In this document: one piece after another, positions 1 to 8,045 of the stretch
Layout of the letters: every line of letters begins with the position of its first letter
How positions within the stretch are numbered: the first letter of the stretch is position 1
Source: Leptidea sinapis
Taxonomy: Eukaryota > Arthropoda > Insecta > Lepidoptera > Pieridae
Length of the DNA: 64,000 nt
Assembly (NCBI RefSeq): GCF_905404315.1
Contig: NC_066277.1
Location: 14,655,501-14,719,500 of the forward strand
Direction: 5' to 3'
Position numbers and translations under genes: made by a program
The notes under the pieces: model-generated
The model's database searches: none
What the model was told of the DNA's origin: nothing
Seen by the model: only the letters and a program-made list of their open reading frames with translations

Positions 1-2
1 AT

Positions 3-71
3 GATACCAAACGGTACATTTTACCAAATAATATTGATACCTTAGCTTGGGGTCATCATAAAATAGAATAA
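3..71 (+). CDS. C-terminal tail of an upstream gene, possibly DNA polymerase B
   Basis: Reading from base 3, 22 codons are open and end in TAA at 69-71. The tail has the look of a real protein end (KRYILPNN followed by TLAWGHHKI). From memory, a TLxxGHY-like tail occurs at the C-terminus of Polinton family B polymerases and related proteins of these elements, and polymerase is the one core gene missing from the visible set. Only 22 residues are seen, so the identity is inference; a chance open stretch of this length is also possible. Confidence 0.4.
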   Translation, partial: DTKRYILPNNIDTLAWGHHKIE

Positions 72-279
72 ATATTATATTAAATTTTAAGAATAAATTA
101 TTATAGTTTTAAAAAACCAAATGAGAGATTATTGTATTTAGATGTATAAGTTGCGGAGTAAAACATGATGTACTGTGTATTGTTTCAATTATAGATTTTT
201 CTGTTTAAATAAATGGTGGTTTAATAACAGATTGTTTCATTACTATACTAAACCTTAACACACATAGACGTAGTAGATA

Positions 280-939
280 ATGCATCATTTCAATCATCCA
301 TTCACTGCAATAGTTGCTGGTCCAAGTGGATGTGGAAAATCAGTTTTCGTAAATAATTTTATAAAATTTTTGAATGATATCTGTGATGCAAATTTTACCC
401 AAATCACCTGGTGCTTTGATGAAATGCAGCCTTTATATAATCTCAACCACATTAATTATCTTCAAGGTTTACCTGATTTATCTATGTTTGACGGAAAAAA
501 TCCTCAACTTGTAATAATTGATGACCTGATGAGGGAATCAGATGGTCGTATTGTTGATATATTCACGAAAGGAAGTCATCATAGAAACTTAAGTGTGTTT
601 TATTTATCTCAAAATTTGTTTCATCAAGGTAAAGGACAAAGAGATATATCACTCAACTCAAGTTATATAATATATTTCAAAAATCCTCGAGATAAAACCC
701 AAATTCGATACTTATCTCGTCAAGTATTCCCTGAAAATCCGAAATATTTGGAAGATTCTTACAGAGATGCTACCAATGAAGCTCATGGTTATTTAATGAT
801 TGATTTGAAACAAGAAACAAATGAATTGTGTCGCGTTAAGACAAAGATATTTCCATCCGATGGATATTGCACTGTTTATGTACCCACAAAAGCGTTTAAA
901 TATGGTAAGAATCAAGAAATTTCGATCATTTATAAATGA
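280..939 (+). CDS. Packaging ATPase, A32/FtsK-HerA type
   Basis: 219 aa P-loop ATPase. Walker A is GPSGCGKS at residues 14-21; Walker B is LVIIDD at 77-82; the downstream FYLSQN segment (107-112) fits the third, polar motif of A32-like packaging ATPases. Length is typical for Polinton ATPases (roughly 200-250 aa). In the family it pumps the genome into the preformed capsid. The start at 280 leaves only six residues before the first beta strand, as is common in these proteins. Its stop overlaps the next start in an ATGA arrangement (936-939). The 208 bp before it are AT-rich with no other ORF and could hold a promoter, but I cannot identify one. Confidence 0.9.
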   Translation: MHHFNHPFTAIVAGPSGCGKSVFVNNFIKFLNDICDANFTQITWCFDEMQPLYNLNHINYLQGLPDLSMFDGKNPQLVIIDDLMRESDGRIVDIFTKGSHHRNLSVFYLSQNLFHQGKGQRDISLNSSYIIYFKNPRDKTQIRYLSRQVFPENPKYLEDSYRDATNEAHGYLMIDLKQETNELCRVKTKIFPSDGYCTVYVPTKAFKYGKNQEISIIYK

Positions 940-1262
940 TGCATAGACGTTTAAAGACGCATAAAGATTTGTTAATTGCTCTACATAAACTGAAGCCAAA
1001 ATATCAAAAAGCTTTATTAAAATCATGTAACAAAACAGAAATAAATTACATTTGTGAATGTATTCATAACGTACTGCGGGGTAACGTTGAATTGGCCGAG
1101 AAAGAAAAATCTAAATTAAAGAAATATAAAAATATTCTTCGAAAATTGGTAAGAAAAGGTACGAATAAAATTAGAAAAAATATAATTGTACAAAAAGGAG
1201 GTTCATTTCTACCGATAATATTGGGTTCTATTCTAAGTGGATTGATTAATTCATTTATTTAA
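936..1262 (+). CDS. Small basic protein with hydrophobic C-terminus, Polinton-associated
   Basis: 108 aa. Residues 1-85 are lysine/arginine-rich and probably helical; a QKGG turn at 86-89 leads into a hydrophobic glycine-containing tail (91-108) that could insert into or lyse membranes. No enzyme motif is visible. I recall similar lysine-rich proteins with a QxGG-hydrophobic tail next to ATPases in animal Polinton-like loci, so a virion core or membrane-active role is plausible but unproven. It overlaps the ATPase by 4 nt and is followed after 4 nt by the next ORF, so it is very likely expressed with them. Confidence 0.7.
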   Translation: MMHRRLKTHKDLLIALHKLKPKYQKALLKSCNKTEINYICECIHNVLRGNVELAEKEKSKLKKYKNILRKLVRKGTNKIRKNIIVQKGGSFLPIILGSILSGLINSFI

Positions 1263-1266
1263 GAAA

Positions 1267-2049
1267 ATGGATAATGCTAAAAAAATGTTACTTATTGAAC
1301 CATCATTATTGGAGAAGTTAAAACAACACAAAGAAAATGATACGCCAAGATCTCGATTAGATACTGATATGCAAAATATCTTAAGCAGTGACATAGAAGA
1401 TCGAAAGAAATGTATTTTATATTTGCAAACCCTTCAAAGATATCTAAACTTCGTCAAAGAGGATCGACAACCATACCACATACCACTTATAAATGATAAT
1501 GATTCATATATTGGTTTTAATCAAGGTCATAATGAAATCGATACTGATTATATAAATCATGATGTGAATAAAATAAATGTAGTTCCTACTCAAACATCAG
1601 TGGAGGTTAACAAAAATATTGGGGAAATATACACGAGCTCTGAAATACTGAAACTAATACCGAAAACATATGCTAAAAAAGGTGAACTTTTACTAAATTT
1701 GATTTCCTTGAATAAAAATAAAATAAGCTGGGATGAATCTGGTACCGTGATTATAGATAATGAAAAAATACCTGGGAGTAATATTGTGGACTTGGTGAGT
1801 GATACCTTGAGAGCTCTTCAGAAAAGTGAACCTATAGGTTGGGAAAAATTCGCAACAACTTTGAAGGAAATAAAAGTACCACTCACTTATATCGGGAACC
1901 CAAAGCGAGTTGATTTTATAAACCATTTGCAATTAAAAGAGGTTGAATCTAAATCAGTACCTGACGAAGAATTTTCTACACCAACAAGTAATAAGTACAC
2001 AGGGAAACTAAAAAAAAGATCGGACTGGGAAAAATGGACCCCATATTAG
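1267..2049 (+). CDS. Conserved protein of unknown function, Polinton-associated
   Basis: 260 aa, charged. The N-terminal third (1-65) is helical and rich in Lys/Glu/Leu. The middle (70-120) is low in structure. A compact domain at about 126-220 carries the pattern PKTY..KGELLL, then a WDE..TVIID..KIPGS beta segment, then NIVDLV..TLR. I have a memory of this C-terminal domain in uncharacterised proteins beside integrases of F54H12.2-type elements, but know no function. The last 16 nt overlap the integrase start in another frame. It has no transmembrane segment or obvious catalytic triad. Confidence 0.72.
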   Translation: MDNAKKMLLIEPSLLEKLKQHKENDTPRSRLDTDMQNILSSDIEDRKKCILYLQTLQRYLNFVKEDRQPYHIPLINDNDSYIGFNQGHNEIDTDYINHDVNKINVVPTQTSVEVNKNIGEIYTSSEILKLIPKTYAKKGELLLNLISLNKNKISWDESGTVIIDNEKIPGSNIVDLVSDTLRALQKSEPIGWEKFATTLKEIKVPLTYIGNPKRVDFINHLQLKEVESKSVPDEEFSTPTSNKYTGKLKKRSDWEKWTPY

Positions 2050-3125
2050 AAATAAATAAAATTTATTATGATGCATCACATCCTGCTGGCTACAGCACTA
2101 TTGATAAATTGTCAAAAGCAATGAAGGGTAAAATGGACAGAAATAGTGTCTTAAAGTGGTTACAATCACAAGAAACATATACATTACATAAACCTGTTCA
2201 AAGAAAATTTTCTCGTAACAGATATATTTTGTCTAATATTAATGAGTTATGGCAGGCCGATTTAAGTGATATGAGATCTTATTCTGAATATAATGATGGT
2301 TTCAAATACATACTTTGTGTTATTGATGTCTTTAGTAAATATGCGTATGTTCGAGCAATGAAAAAGAAAAACTCTGAAACAGTTAAGGAATGCTTTGAAA
2401 GTATTTTTGCTGAAGCTAATACTACACCTACACATATACAGTCTGACAAAGGAACTGAATTTGTTTCCAAATATGTACAAAAATATTTTAAATTAAAAAA
2501 CATAAATTATTATACAACCAATAATCCAGATATTAAAGCAAGTATTGTCGAAAGATTTCAGAGAACTCTTAAAACGAAAATGTGGCGCTATTTTACACAC
2601 AAAAATACTCATAAATACATTGATGTTTTACAAGATCTAGTGCATTCATATAATCATAGTTTTCATTCTAGTATAAAAATGTGTCCATGTGATGTTAATA
2701 ATACAAATATAATGAGTGTATGGCAAAATTTATATGATAGAGAAAGTAAGATAAAAACATCAATTAGTATGGTGAATCCAAGAATTCACGTTGGAGATTA
2801 TGTTAGAATAACAAAACATAAACATATTTTCCAAAAAGGATATGAATCAAATTGGAGTGACGAAATATTCATCGTATCTACCATAATACACCGATCTCCG
2901 TTTGTAGTATTTACTTTAAAGGATTTAGAAGGCGAAGAGATAGTTGGTACTTTTTATGAAAAAGAGTTACAAAAAATCATATTCGACCCCACTACTAAAT
3001 ACAAAATAGATAAAATAATACGCTCTCGATATACCGGTAACAGAAAAGAATTGTTGGTGAAGTGGAGAGGTTATCCAAATAAATTTAATAGCTGGATATT
3101 AGCTTCTACTTTGAAAAAAATATGA
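2034..3125 (+). CDS. Polinton integrase (rve fold) with C-terminal chromodomain
   Basis: 363 aa DDE-type integrase that would join element ends to host DNA. The N-terminal 60 residues match the helical region of Polinton integrases and lack an HHCC zinc finger. The catalytic core has D76 (in WQADLSD), D138 (in QSDKGTEF) and E173 (in ASIVERF), with 34 residues between the last two. An SH3-like segment follows at about 248-315. A chromodomain lies at 323-361, with its aromatic and VKWRGY motif intact. Such chromodomains can steer integration toward methylated histone tails. All catalytic residues are present. The start overlaps the preceding gene by 16 nt, and the stop overlaps the next start (ATGA, 3122-3125). 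Confidence 0.93.
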   Translation: MDPILEINKIYYDASHPAGYSTIDKLSKAMKGKMDRNSVLKWLQSQETYTLHKPVQRKFSRNRYILSNINELWQADLSDMRSYSEYNDGFKYILCVIDVFSKYAYVRAMKKKNSETVKECFESIFAEANTTPTHIQSDKGTEFVSKYVQKYFKLKNINYYTTNNPDIKASIVERFQRTLKTKMWRYFTHKNTHKYIDVLQDLVHSYNHSFHSSIKMCPCDVNNTNIMSVWQNLYDRESKIKTSISMVNPRIHVGDYVRITKHKHIFQKGYESNWSDEIFIVSTIIHRSPFVVFTLKDLEGEEIVGTFYEKELQKIIFDPTTKYKIDKIIRSRYTGNRKELLVKWRGYPNKFNSWILASTLKKI

Positions 3126-3886
3126 ATAAAGATAGTTTTTATTTAACTTTACTAAGCAATAGTTCTATGGATTATTTTCCTGATAATACAACAACATTAT
3201 TTTCTACGAAACTGCCAAAACCAACAATACTAGAAGGTGAATGGAGGGTTGGAGTAGTAGAATTTCAGTACCCATGCACTATGTTCACCGTTCAAGAACA
3301 TGAAAACATTATTTATATAACAAAGTTGATGCAAGTACCCAATGAAAGTAAACCGTCATATGTTTATTACAAGACACATATTCCAGCCACAAATTACGAT
3401 AACATAAATCATATTTTGATAGCACTGAATAACACTCGAGAAAAAATTAAATTTAAGTGCGATGAGGTTTCAAGGATTGTAGTTGCTACGATAACGGATG
3501 AATCCATAAAATCTGTAACTCTATCACCTAAATTATGTCTTCAACTAGGGTTCGAACCAAACAGGAATCTCGTTGAAAAAAATTTTGGAAAGTGTCCAGC
3601 TAATTTGCATTTGGGTTTACCCTCTCAATTATTTGTTTATTGTGACATAGTGGAGCCTCAAATCGTTGGAGATGTTATGACACCCCTTTTACGAATAATA
3701 CCATTGGATCCCTCAAAATACATATATGGAGCGTACAAAATGCACGTTTTCTCTCCTCCCCATTACCTACCTGTGATGCGTAGAGAATTTGATACAATTG
3801 AAATAGATATAAGAACAAGCACCGGTCAAAAGATACCATTCCAATTTGGAACAGTGTGCATTAAACTCCACTTTCAAAAATTATAA
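3122..3886 (+). CDS. Presumed minor capsid (penton-like) protein
   Basis: 254 aa. It opens with FYLTLLSNSSMDYFPDN, followed by a beta-rich segment with EGEWRVGVVEFQYP at about 39-52. This start is characteristic of a family found beside F54H12.2-like proteins in many animal genomes. Small beta-rich proteins in this position of Polintons are minor capsid (single jelly-roll, penton) proteins, and length fits. No signal peptide or membrane segment is visible. The assignment rests on position, size and beta content rather than a recognised motif. It overlaps the integrase stop by 4 nt and its TAA shares one base with the next ATG (TAATG, 3884-3888). Confidence 0.65.
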   Translation: MNKDSFYLTLLSNSSMDYFPDNTTTLFSTKLPKPTILEGEWRVGVVEFQYPCTMFTVQEHENIIYITKLMQVPNESKPSYVYYKTHIPATNYDNINHILIALNNTREKIKFKCDEVSRIVVATITDESIKSVTLSPKLCLQLGFEPNRNLVEKNFGKCPANLHLGLPSQLFVYCDIVEPQIVGDVMTPLLRIIPLDPSKYIYGAYKMHVFSPPHYLPVMRREFDTIEIDIRTSTGQKIPFQFGTVCIKLHFQKL

Positions 3887-4344
3887 TGTACGACAAACGT
3901 GATAATATTTCATGTCCATATGAACACTATTATACTCACCAGGCCGGATCGGGTATTGGAGTTATTTATAAAGGAGCACCGTATCAAAGAGGTCATGGAA
4001 TCGGAAGTTTTCTTGGGGGGCTGTTTAGATCTATTTTACCACTACTGTCTAGTGGTGTTCAAACTATTGGTAAAGAAGCATTAAGTACCGGTGTAGGTAT
4101 ATTATCAGATATGGTTAATGCACGCCCCATGGAAGATTCAATAAAAACTCGTCTAAAAGAAGTCAGCTCAAATTTGAAACGAAAAGCTGATGCTAAAATA
4201 GATAATATCAACATGTTTGGATCTGGGTATATAACAAAACGAAAACGTCGTTCTGCGATCATTCCATCATTGACTGCGAAAGCGAAAGCTATTAAGAAAT
4301 TAAAATTGAATCAAAAACAAATCAAAGATATATTTACTGATTAA
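3886..4344 (+). CDS. Small core-like minor virion protein, adenovirus pVI/pX-like
   Basis: 152 aa, glycine-rich then basic. Residues 20-72 form an amphipathic glycine-rich stretch with G-x-G repeats (GHGIGSFLGGLFRS), followed by a helix (62-76) and a strongly basic tail including KRKRR at 118-122. The layout resembles adenovirus minor core proteins and the small proteins of Polintons/adintoviruses that precede the major capsid gene. MFGSG at 110-114 matches the adenain consensus (M/I/L)XGX-G, so the element's own protease may process it. The major capsid gene starts 2 nt after its stop. Function is inferred from composition and neighbourhood. Confidence 0.65.
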   Translation: MYDKRDNISCPYEHYYTHQAGSGIGVIYKGAPYQRGHGIGSFLGGLFRSILPLLSSGVQTIGKEALSTGVGILSDMVNARPMEDSIKTRLKEVSSNLKRKADAKIDNINMFGSGYITKRKRRSAIIPSLTAKAKAIKKLKLNQKQIKDIFTD

Positions 4345-4346
4345 AT

Positions 4347-5660
4347 ATGTCATTTTTACATAGTCAGTCTTGTGAATGCATTAAGTCCGAATTGGATTTA
4401 TTTGCATTACCATCAACTCAAACTAGCATTGAAAGTGGACTATGGATTCATTATAAGCCCATTTCATCACTTGCTGATGATGGGCCAATAGAATTTCAAG
4501 TACCTGGGGCAGGTGATGACTATGTGGATTTATCCCATACTTTACTCCATATAAAAGCTAAAGTTTTGAATCAAGATTATACAAAACTGACAGTACCGAC
4601 AGTTGTGGCCCCAGTTAATAATTGGTTACATACACTTTTCAGTCAACTTGATGTATATTTAAATCAAAAACTTGTATCGCCACCGAATAATACATATGCA
4701 TATCGAGCTTATATTGAAACTCTATTGAATTATGCACCTGCTGCAAAAGAATCTCATCTCACTTGTGGTCTATGGTATGAAGATACAGCTGGAAAAATGG
4801 ATGCAACTGATGAACAAAATAAAGGATTTATTAAAAGACAAGAATTGGCTAGTGAAAGCAAAGAAATAGAAATGATAGGACATTTACATGGAGATTTATT
4901 CAACCAAGAAAAATTTTTGATTAATGGCGTTGACATGTGCGTAAAGTTAGTTCGTTCTAGAGAAAATTTCAATCTCATGGCTTCATCAACTGACCATAAA
5001 TTTAAAGTGTCTATTACAGATGCAACTCTTATTATTCGAAGAGCACGAATCAACCCAACTGTGCTACTTGCACATCAAAAAGTTTTATCATCTACCACAG
5101 CAAAATATCCAATCACGCGAGCAGAAGTCAAAGTTTTAACTATACCATCAGGCATTCAGGGGAAAACCCTTGATAACATATTCCTTGGTCAAATACCCAA
5201 AAGGTGTATAGTCGGTTTTGTGAATAATGCATCCTTTAATGGTAGTCTCACAAAAAACCCATTCAATTTCGAAAATTATGATATTAATACATTTTGTTTA
5301 TACATAGATGGACAACAGATACCTTCAAAAGCCTTACAGCCATCGTTTGACAGTAATATTTTTACTACGGTCTATCATACGTTATTCTCAGGAACAGGTA
5401 TACATTTCCTAAATGAAGGCAATGGAGTATCAAGAGAGCAATATGCCAAAGGGTTTTGCTTGCTAGCCTTCGACTTAACACCCGATTTATCAGCAAATTC
5501 TTCAAGTCATTGGAATCTTATAAAACATGGTAGTGTAAGATTAGAAGTTCGTTTTGAATCAGCTCTTACACAAACAATTAACTGTATTGTTTATGCGGAA
5601 TTCGATAATGTTATTGAAATTGATAAAAATCGTAATATTTCTGTAGATTACAGCAGTTAG
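4347..5660 (+). CDS. Presumed major capsid protein, F54H12.2-like family
   Basis: 437 aa. The N-terminal motif LDLFALPSTQTSIESG (16-31), then an ISS...G.PIEF segment and a Y.DL..T.L.IKAK strand, identify the family annotated in animal genomes as 'uncharacterized protein F54H12.2-like'. Alternating beta strands run through the length, and there is no enzyme motif. It is the longest visible gene, follows the core-like protein and shares the element with an adenain-type protease, so I infer it is the double jelly-roll major capsid protein. It is shorter than many Polinton capsid proteins. Structure prediction would settle the fold. No frameshift or stop is visible. Confidence 0.75.
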   Translation: MSFLHSQSCECIKSELDLFALPSTQTSIESGLWIHYKPISSLADDGPIEFQVPGAGDDYVDLSHTLLHIKAKVLNQDYTKLTVPTVVAPVNNWLHTLFSQLDVYLNQKLVSPPNNTYAYRAYIETLLNYAPAAKESHLTCGLWYEDTAGKMDATDEQNKGFIKRQELASESKEIEMIGHLHGDLFNQEKFLINGVDMCVKLVRSRENFNLMASSTDHKFKVSITDATLIIRRARINPTVLLAHQKVLSSTTAKYPITRAEVKVLTIPSGIQGKTLDNIFLGQIPKRCIVGFVNNASFNGSLTKNPFNFENYDINTFCLYIDGQQIPSKALQPSFDSNIFTTVYHTLFSGTGIHFLNEGNGVSREQYAKGFCLLAFDLTPDLSANSSSHWNLIKHGSVRLEVRFESALTQTINCIVYAEFDNVIEIDKNRNISVDYSS

Positions 5661-6124
5661 AATATAATAATTAATGTTTGAATCGTTTGTATCCTTGTGT
5701 ATTTTTTATGTTGATTAAATACTAGATTACCTTATAAATTTATATAATAAAAATATGTATATAAAATGATATTTTGTTTTATTATGGTGAAACATAATGG
5801 CACTTAAATGATAAGTTCAATTATTGATAGTTTAATGGAGTCAACATTTCCAGATTGTACTAATGACTACGTAAGTATGTAGGTACAAAGTTCGTTTTCA
5901 ATCAGCTTTTATATTATAATAAAATTGATGAAAATATAATTTCATCAAATGTTCATAGATTTATATTTGAATCGCTTGTAATGATATTTTGTTTTATTGT
6001 AACCATATAAGTTTTAAATACATGAATAAGATACATTAAAGCCTTATTTATTGAGTGCTTATGTTATTATGATCCACATAACTATTCAATCCTCGCAACT
6101 GACAAGACCCTGTTCTCAACTAAT
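5661..6124. other. AT-rich spacer with internal duplication, between capsid and protease genes
   Basis: 464 bp with no ORF, in sharp contrast to the overlapping genes to its left. Two blocks are duplicated: TTTGAATCGYTTGTA at 5677-5691 and 5966-5980, and an identical 18-mer at 5766-5783 and 5981-5998. It may carry the 3' end of the capsid transcript (AATAAA-like A/T runs around 5745) and a separate promoter for the protease; neither is proven. Confidence 0.5.
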
Positions 6125-6571
6125 ATGAATACAATCGAGATACAGAATTATTTGAACAAAATCGATCCCAGTATTAAAAATAATGTTTATGCGGCAAACC
6201 GATTGCCGATATATGTTGTAACGCCCTGTTATATTGTCAGCAATTTAGATAGTGATAATAAGCCAGGCACTCACTGGGTTGCAATACACATTGATGAGCA
6301 GGGTATTGGACAATACTTCGATTCATATGGTCGTCCACCTCAGGGATTCCAGCTGATGTTTTTACAAAGGAATTGCAGAATGTATAACTACAATACTGCA
6401 AGAGTACAGAATGAATATACCGCAGTGTGTGGCGAGTACTGCATAATGTATCTATACTTTAAGTTTAATAAGAAGAGTTTGAATGATTTCATCAAATATT
6501 TTGAAAATGATACAATCTGCAATGATGTTTTATTATATACTTTATTTAAATCATGTTTTAAAAATAAATAA
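6125..6571 (+). CDS. Adenain-like cysteine protease (capsid maturation)
   Basis: 148 aa C5/Ulp1-fold protease. The catalytic layout matches adenovirus protease: H50 in GTHWVAIH, D66 in QYFDSYG, Q95 and C102 in VCGEYC, with the same seven-residue step from Gln to Cys as in adenain. In this family it cleaves core and capsid precursor proteins during virion maturation; the upstream 152-aa protein carries a fitting site. It is shorter than adenain (about 204 aa) because the C-terminal helices are reduced, as in many Polinton proteases. It is on the same strand as the other genes but set apart by a 464-bp spacer, so it may have its own promoter. Confidence 0.9.
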   Translation: MNTIEIQNYLNKIDPSIKNNVYAANRLPIYVVTPCYIVSNLDSDNKPGTHWVAIHIDEQGIGQYFDSYGRPPQGFQLMFLQRNCRMYNYNTARVQNEYTAVCGEYCIMYLYFKFNKKSLNDFIKYFENDTICNDVLLYTLFKSCFKNK

Positions 6572-7632
6572 TAAATACAGAAACTGTCTTTTTAATCGTA
6601 GTAACGAATGTGATAGAGGTAATTAGTAAATTACCTGTATCACGTTCATGGAAATTTAGACATTGAGTCGCTCACCAATCATTAGCTAAATGACCAGTGA
6701 TTATTAATGATTATGGATCTGTTTAATTTAAAATGCTAACTTTGAAACTATAAGAGATATCGAAAAACGGATCAGCGCAATCGCTCGGAAATACATCAAA
6801 ACCCCCAGTTTGACACCAAACTTCTTTTTTTTTTTTTTTAGTAGGCATCACGAGCAAGTGAGCCAGAATCGAGGAGCCAGAACCGGCGAATCCCTACTAC
6901 TGTGAGCCAGAACCGGCGAATCCCTACTACTTGTATCAGACTGGATCATACATGTCTCAGACCTATATGTGAACGCAAAATTGTATTTTATACTTAATAC
7001 ATGTTTAAAACAAATAACAAGGTTTTGACAAGTATTCTACAAGTTTTGTATAAAACAAGTTTTTGACATGTTTCTTGGTGTAAACGAGAGATATGACACA
7101 TTATATAGAAGAGATTTTAGGCTTTACGTCAATATATTTCTTACATCAATACATTTTTTTTCCAGTATGTTTAGTGTGTCCTTAAAATTCTTTGTTTCTT
7201 GATAATATGGAATAGTCATAAACAGTTGAACCTCGTGACAGCATTATAAACGATCAACCAATTTTCAAATTCAAACAATTCCAATTTTTCTCAGCAGACC
7301 TTGTATAAAAATGCCTGAAATAACATTGCGAAATTGAAATCGAGGCGAAACTGTCCCGTTCGCTCAACAAAGATAAAACGGAACCATTTATTAAATTCTT
7401 TTTATTTTAAGTCCTATTATAAATTAATCTCTGTGTGTTAACTGGAATGAACACATAAAAAAAAACAAATCAAGTGCGATCTTGACAATCAATAAACAAT
7501 CACAATTAAGGGATATATAAAATCTTTAAAATAAATACGTATAATTTATTCTTTCTTCTGATGTATATTTAAAGCAAATCTTATAACTATCAATACTATG
7601 ACTACATCTTATATCTTTAAATGAGCAATTCT

Positions 7633-7635
<3 letters not shown>
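6572..7635. other. Flanking DNA without genes
   Basis: AT-rich and non-coding. It contains a T-run at about 6825-6839 and a 27-bp sequence repeated with a 30-bp period at 6874-6900 and 6904-6930. The element's right terminus should fall somewhere in the first few hundred bases, but I see no inverted repeat partner for it. Otherwise I see nothing in it. Confidence 0.5.
6610..6643. repeat. Perfect-looking hairpin 39 bp after the protease gene
   Basis: Two 15-nt arms (GTGATAGAGGTAATT and its complement with one C/G mismatch) surround a 4-nt AGTA loop. It lies just beyond the last virus-like gene. It could mark a transcript end or lie near the element terminus, or be unrelated. Confidence 0.6.

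Positions 7636-7666
<31 letters not shown>
7636..7666. repeat. (AT)n microsatellite
   Basis: About 15 uninterrupted AT dinucleotides, followed by an unclassified repeat-like stretch to about 7975. Confidence 0.9.
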
Positions 7667-7669
<3 letters not shown>

Positions 7670-7980
7670 GGAATCTCGGAATCGGCTCCAACGATTTTCA
7701 TAAAATTTAGTATATAGGGGGTTTCGGGGGCGATAAATCGATCTAGCTAGGAATCATTTTTAGAAAATGTCATTTTATTCGTGTTTTATCGATAATCAAC
7801 TTAAACATAAACTTGGAAGAAAAATAACAAAAAGGAGGCGTTTGAGTAGTCTCAACTGAAAAATATGACTCTTCCTGACATCTATTGGCGAATAATAATA
7901 CTATTTTTTATGAGCAACCAATTGCTTTAACGACACAACAGCAGATGGCGTTGTTAAGTAAATAGTAAATATTAAAATAT

Positions 7981-8030
7981 TACTTATTTAAAGACCCCGG
8001 TTCGAATCCAGAAGTCCTATTAGTTTTTTT
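7981..8030 (+). repeat. tRNA-like SINE fragment (B box)
   Basis: A perfect pol III B box, GGTTCGAATCC, lies at 7999-8009 and is followed by a T-run. No A box or cloverleaf is recognisable upstream, so this is a SINE remnant rather than a tRNA gene. Confidence 0.45.
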
Positions 8031-8045
8031 TTGTTCAAGTTTTGT

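Larger units (their letters stand above)
1..6650 (+). mobile_element. Polinton/Maverick (adintovirus-like) endogenous element, right-hand part
   Basis: Eight consecutive + strand ORFs encode the hallmark set of Polinton-type virus-like transposons: A32/FtsK-type ATPase, rve integrase with chromodomain, presumed minor and major capsid proteins, and adenain-like protease. None shows a stop or frameshift. The left end lies outside the window, and an open reading frame tail (3-71) points to a further gene there. The right limit is uncertain: coding ends at 6571 and a hairpin follows at 6610-6643. I could not find terminal inverted repeats or a target duplication. The class assignment follows from the gene set; whether it is a recently integrated virus, an active transposon or a retained copy is open. 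Confidence 0.88.

Noticed and set aside
1..6571. Element described as lacking DNA polymerase B
   Set aside because: The left end is outside the window and an open tail at 3-71 may be that gene, so absence cannot be claimed.
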